From the NCBI GenBank assembly GCA_946894095.1, contig OX335647.2, positions 10,434,001 through 10,498,000 of the forward strand: a stretch of 64,000 nucleotides of DNA, in the 5' to 3' direction. Positions 1 through 13,100 of the stretch are shown one piece after another. How positions within the stretch are numbered: the stretch's first letter is position 1; each line of letters begins with the position of its first letter. The notes below the pieces were generated by a model that was given only the letters and a program-made list of their open reading frames with translations, was not told the origin of the DNA and did not search any database. This DNA comes from Incurvaria masculella. Its lineage: Eukaryota > Arthropoda > Insecta > Lepidoptera > Incurvariidae. The position numbers and the translations under genes were made by a program.

Positions 1-668
1 TATAATATTCGTTATTTCTTGTGGTAACCATAAGAGGCACCCTGCGTGGTGCCCCCAGCCACGCGCAAAATGATCTATGCGGGACTATTCTCATGAAAAG
101 GCAGCCACGAGTCATTATCCCTTTCTAATTAGTCTAATTACAATTGTATTCAGAGTGGGTGGACTAAACCAGTTTTTGTATAGTTAGTCCGGTGCTAATC
201 TCGTACTACGTTTTGACAGGTTCTCTCTGAATACGACTGAGCCCCGATTGCACGAAGAGACGGCAGAGTTAATCAATGTTCAAACACGTCACTTTTAGTG
301 AACCGCACGAAGATGCTTCCATACTGTCCATACAAATTCATTCATTCATTGACATTGATTTTGATTTTTTGTTCTTTCGTGCACTCGGCCCTAAGAGAGT
401 TCGGAAAAAAGCTGAGATTCTCTTTCTACGATTGGTCAATATTATATAATGTTTTCTGTGCTAAAATATTTTCTATTCTATGCGTGCAGTCTGTGATATT
501 GGTTTGGTAATCTGTGATCGTGTCGTTCGTGTCTAAAATTAAAAATAAAAACAAAGTAAAATACAGACAAAAATAAATACAAAGAGGACACGCTAGATTC
601 TGCTCATCTGTTCATGTGGGTGGCAAAGCAGTGGTATACACAGTGATTCGCAGTAGCATGTAGGAAAA
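1..668. other. 5' flank of the RETREG-like gene
   Basis: Mostly AT-rich DNA without a convincing coding region. It contains one small MITE (147-233) and probably the promoter and 5' UTR of the gene starting at 669, but I see no decisive TATA or initiator motif. The short open frame at 298-510 resembles no family I know. Confidence 0.5.
147..233 (+). mobile_element. Small MITE with TATTCAGAG termini
   Basis: An 87-bp element bounded by TATTCAGAG and CTCTGAATA as terminal inverted repeats. Its interior (GTTAGTCCGGTGCTAATCTC) recurs in the longer copy at 20176-20287. No coding capacity. The superfamily is not clear, because I see no convincing target-site duplication. Confidence 0.6.
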
Positions 669-853
669 ATGAGCGTGTGGATTCGATTTCGGAATTGGTG
701 TGGTCGGTGGCGGCGCGCTGGCACTGGCGAGATATCCTCGCGTGAGACCGCTTTGCTACCGCGAGCCTTTCTTACTGTTTTGGAAGACGTGCTAGAATGG
801 GACAACCCGCAGTTATCCCTCGGCGTAGTTGCCGTCATCAACGTGGTGTTCCT
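669..853 (+). CDS. RETREG-like exon 1
   Basis: Encodes residues 1-61 plus two bases. It includes the WDNPQLSL segment that precedes the first hydrophobic hairpin of the family. The donor GTGAGT follows at 854, and the phase-2 split codon (CT|T, Leu) is completed in exon 2. Confidence 0.8.
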
Positions 854-3800
854 GTGAGTCTCATATGCGCTTCCTATTCTACTGCGCAAATCCTTTGTTT
901 GCGACGAACTGCCAACATGTGGTGGTGTAGTAATGCGTCTTATTTTTATCCCAAAATAGTCAAATCTTTAATGAATATGTGTAGTACTTTTGTGGTTATT
1001 TACTACAATACTTTTTATGCCCAGACATGATTCGAAATTAAAAGAGGTTTCCTGAAGGAAATGTTCTTCTTAGCCCTATGACCTGAAGGACACTTTTATT
1101 CGAGACAAATGACGAAAACATCCTTACCCCATTCTTAATTCAACCATTTAAAATTTCAGGTTGTTGCAAAAGATTAACAAGAATTAAAGAAATGTAATAA
1201 AATTACCTATTGGTTTGGACTATGTGAAAAAATATTTTCGATTGTTTTATTATGATATAATACTTTGTTTATTAAGTTTATATAACTAATTTTATTTATG
1301 GCTTATGATTTACATCTTTTTTTTAGTAGAATATCATTAAGAAGTAGAATATCATCAAGAAGATCATGCCCATATCTTCTTGATCTTGTCGAAGATCCCA
1401 AATTTTGTCCAAATAGCTTTATTTGATCGAACTAGATATCTGATGACCGATGGCATTGTAAAATTGTGTTTGTTTTCTAAGTTATAAGGTCCGATAGTTC
1501 GAATTTTTCGCACGTCTTATACAATAACTTTGTAGGTGGATTACTCAACAAAAAAGTAAAAACATCTTAAAAAGGTTAGTCATCAGACATAGCTTGTTTT
1601 ATCAAGGTTTATAATCAATTCCGTTTTTGTTAGATTTTCGACTACAGCGGTCGTGGTTTACTTTTAGGTATAAGTCTTTTTGTAATTAAAATTTTCGTAA
1701 ATCTTACCAAATCAAACACTATACTCATTGTCTGCTTTGCATGTCCAATGTTGCATCCTCCTCATCACGGAGGATGTCTTTTTATTTGAAACAGAGAAGG
1801 TCCCAGAGTGCAATAGCACGGTTTTGTACCGTGCCCACGAATGAGTTAGTCCCGCCGGGAAGAGCCACCTTTAAATAAGCAAACTTAGCTAGAAAATTTT
1901 GGTGAGGGGTGTATGTTAATGCAAATATTGACTTTATCCAGGTCTTGAACCACTAGAACGAGGACCAGAAGTCAGAATGCCATCCTCATATTATGCAAAC
2001 GAAAATACAATTGGCTCCTGCTCTAAATGTTTTTTTTTTCCAGTGTGTTTGTTCAGCTCAGTGTGAGTTTTCTGGAGCTGGTGCTCATGTCGGCCATGTT
2101 TGTGACGTTGGTGGATGCGCTGGAGACGTGGCTGCGATATAAGCACCGTACAGCTCTGCTGCTGCAGCTGGCCGAGTGTGAGAACGTGCGGCTGCGGCGC
2201 GCACTGGCGGGGGCGGGCCGATGGCTGGCACATCGTAAGGAAGATTTTCTTGCCATGAGAGAGTCTAATCCAACTAAGGTAGAATCATTTGTTTTTCTCC
2301 ACTTAAAATGGATGTAATTGGAATATTAAAAATTATAATATTATAAAACTGCATCTGCAGTCTTATTAAGCTATTATTGTTAATGTATTGTTTTCCAGAA
2401 AAACACTTATCTACCAAAGCTTTTTCGGTCTGTATCTACATATTTTTTAATAGATTTAGAACCTGTCTTTTTCGATTAGACCGTTATCTGCTGGCAAAAC
2501 TATGAGGACTTATTGTAAAAGACGAAAGTTTTTAGAAATACATATACCTACCGGCTGATAAACTACAAGGGTTTACTGTGTTAAAAAAATCTATACTATT
2601 TAAAAGTAAAATTGTTTTTTATTCTACTGTCAGTATTTCAAATGAATCCTTGGAACAACATAGATATGATATTTATCAGAAGAACCTCCTTTCTGTTCTC
2701 ATTTTCCCATAGATTTCTCGACAGAATCAGAGTATCAAATATGTCCGGCCATTCTCACTTTGTTGTTTATTTTTCAGGCCTTCCTACTAGTCAATATAGT
2801 ACTTGGCGGAGTGTTGGTCCTGGGGCGAGCAATCAGCGGAGCTCTGCTTCTGTACTTGTTGACGATGGGTGTACTGCTGTTCCCAGTCGCCAGCCCCTAC
2901 TTTGCTAGACTCGTGAAAAAGATACACCAAGGGGCAGGTCTGTCAGTCTTATCGACTGTTCATTAAATTTATCTTACTTCAGGGCCAAAATTCTGGTGAA
3001 ATTCCAACAAACACATTCCCTATTTTCATTATCGACTAATAACAAGTTATTACGGTATTCTCTGTAGAACACATTTTATGTTTACACAGATGTCTGAAAT
3101 GCCATTGTGATGAATAAAATAGGACTTTTCCGAATTGTCATTGTCCCATGCAATAACATGTTTTTCTCATGATACCTATAGAACAGAGATTGCAATCATT
3201 AATAATAAGCAAGTATAGCAATAATAAGTACAACAATGTGTTTTTTTCCTGCTTGATTGTAAGTGTAAATTTTATTGTCACCTTTTCTTGTAGAACTTTT
3301 AATAAATGTCCCCCTTGCACACAATGTGCAGTCGTAAGTGTTTAGTGCGCTAGTGTGCATCATGTAAACGCTACTGGTGCCAGTGGAATTTGATCAGTGA
3401 CACTGTGGTCCTTGCGTCCCGCTTGCCTTGCTCCAAACTTGCTTGCCCCACCGCAATTTTTTCAACCGACTTTGCGACAGTTTTTTTGTGACTCGATTAA
3501 TATTGGCTTTAATATTTTTTACAGAATCAGATGGAGAGATTGATAGTTTAATACCTGAACTATCTGAAAAAAATTTACGGGAATTAAACTTCGAAAGTGA
3601 AGCACCTCTGGATACACGCCGAAGTGTTGGTGAGAATATTTCAAATAAAAATGGCTCTAGATGAAATTGACTGACAGTTATTATGTTTGTTGGGCATTCA
3701 AAAATGTAAGCCTATTTGCTGGTTTACACGATATTTAAACCATGAACATATATGTCCTCTTGTAGTTTAATCATGGTGCTGCTTAGCATTGGGGCTTTTT

Positions 3801-4954
3801 TAACATTGTTTGATTATTTATTATTGGGTATCGAATTTATTCATTGGCAACATTGTCAAATAGCAAACTTGAAAAGTGGAGATTTTCTTATAAATTGACT
3901 CAATAACTAGCTTGTAAATGAAGTCAAGCGTGTATGCAACATAATGTATGAAAATAAAGGTTCATACTAATATTATGAATAAGCTATTGACAAGTTCATC
4001 CAATGCTGGTAAAATAGGCTTGTGTAATCATTGTACACACAAATATCTTTGTATGCATATTGTTACTTGCCACAGAGCCTTGGCTGCCTGAGGGTGCTCC
4101 CCCCACCGATACGAGCGACAGTTCAGATGAGGACAGCGGACCGGTCCTGCCCCCCGGGCCCCCCGCCGCCCTCCACCCTGCCCTAGACCCTCGCGACACT
4201 GACTCCAGCGAAGACGACTACCTACCACAGTGTATGTACTCTGAAACCACACCACGCCAAAATCTGCCTGTGCATGTAAAAATCGAAAGCCAAAATTTGG
4301 CGTTTTGCCTATGGAATTCCAGACACGTCAAAATCGATTCCTTTGCGCTGTGGCCATTAGCCATGGCTTGACACCACCGGCCAGGGCGGTTAGCCGGTCT
4401 ATCCATCACATTTGAGGCGATCTTCCATACCCTGTCTCGCCCTGTGCTGCTGGCACCTTTTATACTCTGGCAGCACTGCCTAGAAACTTCCGCCAGGTTG
4501 AGACATTTCTAGTCAGTTTTCAAAGCAGTTATATGGTAGCAAAGTTTTGGTTCGTATAAGAGATGTAAGTGGCAGCGCCATCTGTTGATTATGGAGCCAC
4601 GGACAAATTATTCCGTGATAGATGGCACGCTCGTAAAGAAATATAAAAAAGCTATCTTTCCTTTCAATGTATTGGTTTTTCCCATTCATATAGTTACATA
4701 CGCAATGATGGAATTCAAACTAATCAAACAAGCAATTTTCAGTGTTGCAAGAGAAGGTGAGACTGCGTTCGACGGTAGAGGTGGTGCCGGCAGCGGCGGC
4801 GCCCGCAGCTTGGGCGAGCAGCCTGTGGGCACTGGGCGGTGCCCTGTCCGGGCTCGTGCGCTCCCACCCTGCCCCCACACCCGCCGCCGCCCCTCTTCTC
4901 TCCAGTGCCGACTCGTCCGACGGTTTCGAGTTTATAGAACCCAATGATTTATAA
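669..4954 (+). CDS. Reticulophagy regulator (RETREG/FAM134-like), 6 exons, 350 aa
   Basis: Joining 669-853, 2044-2278, 2778-2937, 3525-3629, 4076-4231 and 4743-4954 keeps one frame through GT-AG introns and gives 350 codons plus a TAA stop. The N-terminal half has a reticulon-type pair of hydrophobic hairpins (about residues 44-90 and 141-185) separated by an amphipathic segment. The remainder is a Ser/Asp/Glu-rich cytosolic tail ending in SSDGFEFIEPNDL. FEFI (342-345) fits an LC3/Atg8-interacting motif with acidic residues beside it. Known RETREG/FAM134 proteins bend ER membrane with the reticulon domain and bind Atg8 through such a motif, so an ER-phagy receptor is the best inference. The length is shorter than vertebrate FAM134B. 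The initiator ATG at 669 is the first in frame, but the 5' end is not proven by transcript data. Confidence 0.85.
1365..1870 (+). mobile_element. Degraded TTAA-MITE (542-bp family) in RETREG intron 1
   Basis: Diverged copy of the family seen intact at 43142-43683 and 52875-53416. Recognisable segments are the GATCATGCCCATAT... region near 1365 and the GCCGGGAAGAGCCACC end, followed by TTAA at 1871-1874. The left terminus is rearranged. The remainder of intron 1 (854-2043) shows nothing else recognisable. Confidence 0.65.
2044..2278 (+). CDS. RETREG-like exon 2
   Basis: Preceded by a T-rich tract and CAG. Encodes the rest of the first hairpin (FVQLSVSFLELVLMSAMFV) and the amphipathic linker, ending AAG|GTAGAA in phase 0. 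Confidence 0.8.
2778..2937 (+). CDS. RETREG-like exon 3
   Basis: Follows a TTTTTCAG acceptor. Encodes the second hydrophobic hairpin (AFLLVNIVLGGVLVLG onward) and ends G|GTCTGT in phase 1. Confidence 0.8.
3525..3629 (+). CDS. RETREG-like exon 4
   Basis: Short acidic exon (ESDGEIDSLIPELSEKNL) after a TTTTTTACAG acceptor. Phase 1 at both ends, with donor GTGAGA. Confidence 0.75.
4076..4231 (+). CDS. RETREG-like exon 5
   Basis: Proline-, Ser- and Asp-rich tail segment (TDTSDSSDEDSG, DTDSSEDDYLPQ). The donor GTATGT at 4232 is chosen over the GT at 4230 because only it keeps frame with exon 6. Confidence 0.75.
4743..4954 (+). CDS. RETREG-like exon 6 with C-terminal LIR
   Basis: Begins after ATTTTCAG and ends at TAA 4952-4954. 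Encodes an alanine/proline-rich linker and the terminal LIR-like FEFIEPNDL. Confidence 0.8.
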
Positions 4955-5470
4955 TGATATTTTTATTATATATTTGATTTTATTTTACGGCATGCCCATT
5001 TTGAATTATGTAGGTAGTTTCGTGAAGTTGGCAACTCTGGCGTGCCCACTTCGTGCTAGTTGCACTGTATTATATGGCATATTTGGAACAAAGTTTGACT
5101 TGAAATTTTGCATACCTACCCCCTTACTCTGTTTCCTAACAACTGTTGAGCTACTCAAAGTAATGTAGTTGATGCTGAAATTTATTTTTGTAATATGCTT
5201 TGAGGAGACGTGGCTTTGACTTATGTTTCAGACTGGGACTACAAAATTACTTAATTTTACCATACAGTTATTAGTTATAGAAGGACTAATATGGAGGCTG
5301 CTATTGTTGATGTTGCTTTAAGAATGTAATAAACTGTGAAGAGGTTATATTAGTGTAAACTAAGATATTGTTACTTCGCAGTAAGTGAGATTCGCCTCCA
5401 TTCGTAGTGAGTAGTGAGTGCTAGTCATGTGTGATGTATGAGATAATAAATTAAACTATTTATTAACATA
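4955..5470 (+). other. Probable 3' UTR of the RETREG-like gene
   Basis: AT-rich sequence following the stop codon. The first full AATAAA hexamer that fits a transcript end is at 5445-5450, giving a 3' UTR of roughly 500 nt. Another AATAAA lies near 5540. Confidence 0.5.
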
Positions 5471-7055
5471 TATGGAAGACGTTTATTTTCTGGAAGACCA
5501 TTTATTGCAGCTGTATAAGTCATGACATTATCCATATTCTAAATAAACCTGAATATGACGTTAAATAATTTATTGTTTGCTATCCATTTCACAATTAGCC
5601 TATCGTGGTAGATTCACAGTAGCAACTATTCCCGGGACTCAGACTCCTGACAGGCTCCGTAAATGCGAAATGAAATGCACGAAGTGGCAAGCACAACAAG
5701 GTTGCCAGCTGGCAATCGCCTGGATATATTCAGTATAACCTCAGAACAGAAAACCAGCTAGAAGTGTGATGCCGTTATTTGTATGACAACCGCTGTCACT
5801 GTCAAATACTTGACTGTACTCGTATGGACTGTGCGCTTCCCACTACCTCAGTAATGACACTTGCTGCGGCCGCAAGGTTTTGATGCAAACAGATTTCATG
5901 CTGCATCGCACTAGTTATTCCGTTCTGAGGATTACACCATTGGCAGCTCATATCAACCTGATAGCCTTCAGCAACTAAAATAACATGTACATAAGTCATG
6001 GGCGAGCCCCTTTTAACAATTTGTTACAATGAGTAGGGTCATGGCAGCTCAAATTGTGCTCTTGTAATTTATCAATCAAAACCAATTGCCCAAGCCTGCT
6101 ATCAAACCGTTTTCTGCTGCTAAATTGTGAGTGTCATTGAATGGTATGATTTCAACCTTGTGAACATTACAAGGGTGACTAAACTTGTTGTGCTCAATCC
6201 TGTTTGTCACTGGCAAATGGTCTCTTATTTTTCTTTTATAGTCACATGCTGGCAAATGGACTGTACCAATTGTCCATACATACATACACTTATAAGCTAA
6301 TACAATAACTTGTGGCATTCCACACACACACATTCTCTTCTCACATATATTAAATATGCAGTGCCCATCTGGCTTTAAAAACCCTCAGTGACAACTGAAT
6401 GTAGGAAACAATAAAATGTTCATGGTTGGCTTGTTGATACATTTTCTATACTTGCACTGGGTCGGTGGGGATGATGTAATAATACCTGCAATCCTGCAGC
6501 ACAAAATTATGTGCGAGGCTTCAAATCAGTGATGTATAAGTTTAAAATTATGACTGTAGTCAATCGATTTCTTTCCATAATTCCTAGTGGAGCGCCCGGT
6601 TACTGGATGCTCCTGACTACAAAAACTGTACCAGTTTAATTAACTAGCTGAGGCTGCACTCAGGTCAATTTCCTTTTGGACATTGACCTGAGGGAAGGCG
6701 ATAAAGAAACCTTTACGGGCCTGCCTACGATTCACCAAAGTTTAATCACATTTCGATAAATGATTTACAAACCCATACAGGACCAAACATTTCTCCATAC
6801 CCAGTTCACCCTTTTAGGGTCGAAATTAAAAAAAAAACCTCATAACTGGGTATTTAGGGGAATCCTGCAAATTTAAAATCTCTAGGTCTATATGTTAAGA
6901 CTGTGCATTCTCCGTTAGTCAGCAACGGTACAGTTAAGTATAGATACCTATTAAAATGTTCACAAAATTAAAACAATATTTCAATCATTGCTCGTTTTGA
7001 GATGCAGGATTTAACCGAGGAAAGTGTCCGTCGACATTGGATGTCAAGGTTAAAG
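5471..7055. other. Intergenic region between convergent genes
   Basis: Separates the 3' ends of the RETREG-like gene (+) and GABAT (-). It must contain the GABAT 3' UTR, but I could not choose a poly(A) signal. No open frame here resembles a known protein. Confidence 0.5.
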
Positions 7056-7177
7056 TTAGTGGATCTCCTTTAAGCTTTTCCTCAGGATGTCGAGGTAGAT
7101 GTGAGCATGGGAAGGTGCGAAGGTGAGCGCCGGCCGCAGCCGCACTGAATATTCCCCGCAGGTCCCAGCCAGCACAC
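7056..7177 (-). CDS. Gabat: GABAT terminal exon
   Basis: Encodes [20 protein letters not shown] and the C-terminal helix, stop TAA at 7058-7056. The acceptor TTACAG lies just above 7177. It completes a Gly codon split after ...LKKN. Confidence 0.9.
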
Positions 7178-10100
7178 CTGTAACCATGTCCACACAAAAT
7201 CTTTCATAAAATTTTCTGTAAAATAGAAACTCCTTTTGAGCAATGTATACCAGTCTGTCAGCCTTCTACTTCATAAATGTATACACTAACAGTCGGTTTA
7301 TTTAGATTTTCGACATAATATTTAATATTTACGGATATACAGTGTAGAAGCTTACTTCTTTCCGACGTTTCGTCCACCACGTTGCGGACATCATCAGGAT
7401 GAAAGTAAGCTTTTACACTGTATATCCGTGTAAATATTAAGTATTAAGGTAACAGTCTTATTAAGTATTGGCAAACACAATTAAAAACGTGGATAATCTC
7501 TGGCTTTACAGCACACATCACGATTTATTCCAAGTGCAAAGTATTTCAATGTCAATAATACATACATAGAAATATTTTTGTAAACCTCCAAAAAATACAT
7601 CGGTACTGTCTCACATTTTCATGTCGATATGTTATATTTGAAATTGCAATCTGTCGATTTATAGACATTTATCAGTTTTTTTTGTTAGGAATGGTTGTCT
7701 TAAGTGTGGCAAATGTCCAATGACGTTTCCACAAAAGTACATAGATTATAAGACTAAGCTGTTATTAAGTCTTGCGGTGCCCTCCTCTTCAGTCTAGTGA
7801 AGACCCTCTTTAGTGTCATCAAGTTTAAGGCTAATTCATTTGGGTGTATCGAGTCTTGATTTGTATGCTGCTGTTTTTGTTTTAGCTTCCTCTACTGATG
7901 GGATTTGAAGTTCCAGATGGAGCCTGTTCGTAACATACCATGGCGCGTTGACAATCATGCGCAGAATATTTTATTGAAATCTTTGGAGGATTTAGTTGGA
8001 TTCTTTAGGACCAGATAGGTTTGAGAATAGTTTTGTATAGGAGTTGGTTTTTGGAGTGGCCAAAAAAAGAGATGAATTCGTAATCCCTCACTTATTGTCG
8101 TAAAAAAATAAATAAAAATCTCGTTTTGCCATTTTGTTATCTAACAGCCTAGGAACCCTTATTTCTTTGACTTTTTCGCAATTTTCGGAGTAATATTTTT
8201 TTTCTTTGCAACGATTATGAATTCAATGAGTATATAACTAAAGAATTCTTTAGTCTATCGAACTACATAAACCCAACTTTCCAGGGCATTGTCATACTTG
8301 TATCGAAGCATCTGGACCTACTTGGCTGCAACATCTCCAAAGAAGTGCGTTTTCGGCGCTTTATCGAGTCCAAGGACAAAATTGCAGAAACTGGGGATCC
8401 TATACCATTGCAGAAAGTTGCTTCAACCAGAACAACTACATCTTTACAAATCACAGATAAGGCCGGTGATAGAATACTGTAGCCACATTTAGAAAGGTAG
8501 TTCCCGGTACCTGCTGGCGTCCTTGGACTCAATACAGCAGATAGCGGTCCGTCTTGTTGGTTACTGTTCAGTCCACTCCAGGCTAACTCACTGTTAGCCT
8601 GGAGTCCTTGAGCCAACGATGGTTTTACAGGTGCCATCAAGGAAATTGCTCTGCCGAACTAGCAACCCTCATCCCTTCCCATGCAACCTATATCCTGAGC
8701 ACCCGCCGCAGATAATCGGAGCACCCCCTTGTGGTTGACAGTAGGTTTTGGAGAATAAACCGTTTCTCAAACTAATTTATCTGCTGCACCGCGAGGATAT
8801 GGAACTGTCTGCCGGCGGGTATCTTTCCTCAAACCTCTAACCTAACCCTGGGAGTCTTCTAACGTAACTTAAACAAACTCAATAGTTCAGCGGTAGTCCG
8901 CAAATCTACTGATGTAGTGCTTCGCTGAGTGGTTTCGCGAGGTGAGGTGTATTTGGCTTTCTGAGTACCTTTGGTCTCTTAGTACAGCTTCTAATCTATA
9001 ATTAGAAGCATTACCTGAGATTTTGTAAACAAAAGAACATTAAGTGCAGTTTTCTTCCCATTAATGTGAGACTTAAAATTATCTAGTATTCTTTTATCGT
9101 TCCGACACTAATGATTTCGGGAAAAACTGATAATAGTAGGTATGATGTACTGAGCCAGAGTCAATAACGATTATGTAACCTGTGCGAGTCGAAACAAACC
9201 ACATCTGAATAACAAACCTAGTTGTTCGTGGATTATTTTAGATCTTCAATAAATAGCAAACGCAGCTAAGTCATTCTGAAGAATGTTGTCATGATAGTTA
9301 GCACTAGTTAGCACTAGTTAGATACACTATGACGAAAATGCCCAGATCAGGCGAATTAACGCCGTTGAAAAAAATCGTATTTTTTTATGTTACTGGACAT
9401 GGATGGTTAGTACCACACCCACCGTCATGAGATTAGCCCAACACACCGCATTCACGAAGTAATTAAGTGTCATGCCAGGACCTTTCCTTCATGAGCACGG
9501 CTACATTAAACTGGAAGGAAAACACGAACAATTTTTCATCGCTGCTTCGACCACCTGTTTATCCAATGTGATGGTACCCACCCAGACGGGCTTGACCCTA
9601 CCACCTAGAATGGAAAGCGGACCCTACAGTTTTAGATGGATTCCGGACCAACAAATAGCTTGCATTCGTGACGAAAGGGAAAGAAAGTGGTTCTATCTCA
9701 TCTCATTTCATTGAGAGAAATAGTAATCTTTTTCAACACAGTAACAAGTACTCTAGTAATCATCTCTACTCTGCAGGCAATCAAGGTCGCCTGCTTACCT
9801 TAACCAAAGAGTATCCTTTCCACAGTCTGGTTTAAGTCTGGTACTAGGTAGAAAGATGTACGTACCTATATTACTGGAATTTGTCATCAATATCGGGGTC
9901 AAGAGAAATGACTTTCATTTGTTATACTTTTTAGTTAGTTTTTTTTTTAAACGTTTTTCTTTATTATTGATTGCATTTTCTTGTTCGTACGTAATGGTAA
10001 TAAATGGGAATTGTTTTTGGGGGTAGCATAAGCATAAATAATATGTCTTATTATATTTGAATGTGTTCATATGTACCTATGTTACCGCTGTTAATTCTCT

Positions 10101-13100
10101 TAAATAAAATAAAATAAAATACTTAATATTTTATATTACCTATACACACATAACATATATAACTTTTACTGACTCTTAACTTTACTGACATAACATAAAT
10201 GTTTGCTTTTTTGCGTCTCAGATATTTTAGAATACTCTAGTTTGTACTTTGTGTGTAAACACAAAATATCATCAATGACATAAGTCCAGTAGCACCCTAC
10301 GGTCGGGTTTGTTTTGCACATGTGGCGTGCCCCTTCCCCCGCCGACCGCTCTCCCGGCGGGGAGTCCTACCGCAAGCCGCGCGGGCGGTGCGATCCCCTC
10401 CTCCCACTTCACCTCCGCGCAATGCGAGCGCACAAAAATTGTATCACATTAAAAAAAAATATAGCAGTGATAGTAGGTATTAAATATTTTGAAAATAATA
10501 TTTTCTTCGAAATTTATTGCACACTTGTTATCATGTCTGAGCCTAGCTACCTTACCAATTTCATTGGGGATTTCCCGTGTTTGTAAGAAATTAGACTGAA
10601 TTTTAGGCCTATTTTTTATTTTGTTTGTCTTCGCATGCTCGTTTTGTTAAACCAAAGAGGTATTTTTGGGATGAATCCACAATCAGTCCTAATCAATGAA
10701 CCTACCACGTACCGACCGATATAAACTTACCTTAACTTTACCTTGACAATGAAATAAAAAATATTGAGTAGTCAAACTTCCATGGAAACAAAATCTTATC
10801 TCGCCAGAAATAGATGTAGAAACTTCCCAAGATATGAGTTTATCTATGAAATGTTGAAAAATATTATCTTATTGTACCTACCCACTTATGTTCTTTACTG
10901 ACAAATATTTACTCATTGATCTGTTTCATAATACCTATACTAACAACAGAGTGATGCCTACTACCGTCGGCGAATACTAATAATAGATTATAATAGAGAT
11001 AATAATAATAAATACAAACATAAAAACTAAAACACTTGCAAGTAGTGTTACTAGGTGTCCCATTTTCACTCCAAAAAAGATCCAAAACCCTTATGAATAG
11101 AAAATATTTAAGTAGGTTAGGTTAGGTCTGTTAAAGTTTGTGCTTTTTATAAAGCACACAAAGAATACATACTTTTTGATGTTCTGGCTTTTGGATCCAA
11201 TGCATTTTGGACTTTACGAATAGGAATTTGAGCAATTTTTATATAAAATTTTAAACAATGTAGAATCAAATCGTGAATGCTCTTATGACGTGCCCTAAAA
11301 ATTGTGCGAGTCGGACTCGCACAAGAAGGGTTCTGCACAATCGTACAAGATTTAACGTTTTTGTATGGGGCCCCACTTCATTTTTAATTTTTTTTTATTT
11401 CACCTATGTGTTGTTACAGCGGCAAAATAAATACACACTCTGTGAACATTTCAGCTGTCTACCTATCACGGTTCATGAGATACAGCCCTGTGACAGACGG
11501 ACGGACGGACAGCTGAGGCTTAGTAATCTGGCTCCGTTGGCACCCTTGGTGCACGGAACCCTAATGAATAGCAAAACAAAGAACTCCCTACTCACCATTC
11601 TTCTTGAGAGTACCAGCGATCTTGTCGCGCGTCTCGGTCTTCGGACTGGAGAAGGAGAGGAAGGTCCCCCGTCCGCGGACGCTGCGCACGAGCTCCGGGA
11701 ACTCCTCGTGCAGCTCCTCGAGGCCGGCCTTGAGCACCGCACCCGACTCCTGCACCAGCGCCAGCAGCTTCTGCCGCCTCATCACCTCCAGCACGCGCTC
11801 CAGTATGAGCAGCTTGCTCGGGTCACCCATCCAAGTGTTGAACACGCGGTATGGATGCAGTGGTCTGTGTCGCATGCATGCCTTAGTTTCCACACATCAC
11901 AAGATACATACAATTATAAGATTTTTTTTTATGTGATTGGACATGGATAGCATGGATACCACTCCTAATGTCATGATGTTAGCCCAACACACTCAGTAAG
12001 CATATGCCCTTTCATACATTTCTGTCGCCTGTTGCGGTATTCCGATATTCCATCTTTCTTTGCGTTTTTTATGTAGTTCTTGCACGGTGTTATGACACAA
12101 TTGAGAACAATGCGATTCAAATAAGAATAGGACGGGGCTCGTGACTAACTACACTTGAATTCGCGTAGGAAAGTACGCGGCAACACCGCGGCAATGTACC
12201 GAAGTTTGTGAAGTGAAGTGAGTGTTTTATCAGTTTGACATTCAAAATGGCGGTGATCCTACCCTATTCTTATTTGAATCGCATTGTATGTTTGGCGCGT
12301 ATTATTAGTATTAATACTAAGCGCATGACGACAGCGGCTGGTGTCCCCGCGACACATAGAACACCACTTATGTTGCTCCATTTTTGTCGCATGGAAGGGC
12401 CTGTCCTTACGTATCAATATGAATGTCAATGGCGAGGGCACTCACTTCATTTGTTCGTCGTAGTAGAAGCCGCCGGTCTGCATCTTCTTGCTGAAGGTGA
12501 CGATGTCGGGCGGGTAGGGCAGCTCGAAGTGTTCGTGCGCCCACATCTTGCCGGTGGGCCCGCCGCCCGTCTGCACCTCGTCCACGATGAACGCCGCGCC
12601 TCGCTGCAAGGAGTCCACTTTTTGTATGTCAGCCGCGCCCGTCGCTTGAAGGTTCACGCGCACAGTTGTTAATCGGTAGGTATCTTTATTTCGGGTAGTT
12701 TTGGTCCCCGATATCGATGAATTTGTATCGCCTTTAGAATAACCCTCTTAGTATGTTTTTATAGAACTGGATATCAATGGCTAATACCTCAACTATTACT
12801 ATAATAGCACACTAAATCACCTTCGTTATTTATTGTATTATTATACATTAAGGTGGTTGGAAACACGGTTAATGTTCATTGCCGCTTCGACTTTTCATTT
12901 TTCATTTATTGCGATGGTACAAAACCTAGATTATAGCGTGTAATCCGAATCCGGTTAACGTCAGGTCATTTTGGTAGCTGTTTTAGTCCCTTTCTCGGCA
13001 AAGCTTTCCCCAAAACCTATGTGAAAGCAATTCCTCTGACATCGATGGGGAACAATATCGAACAAAGAACGATTAAATTAGTTTTATGTTATATGATCGC

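Larger units (their letters stand above)
2938..4742. other. RETREG-like introns 3 to 5
   Basis: Introns 2938-3524, 3630-4075 and 4232-4742 are AT-rich, and I see no gene, RNA or clear repeat in them. Intron 2 (2279-2777) is likewise featureless. Confidence 0.6.

Noticed and set aside
4230..4231. Alternative GT donor for RETREG exon 5
   Set aside because: Using it shifts exon 6 out of the frame that encodes the LIR; the GTATGT two bases later keeps the frame.
11273..11950. 225-aa open frame on +
   Set aside because: Runs through an (ACGG)n repeat and the antisense of a GABAT exon; a shadow frame.
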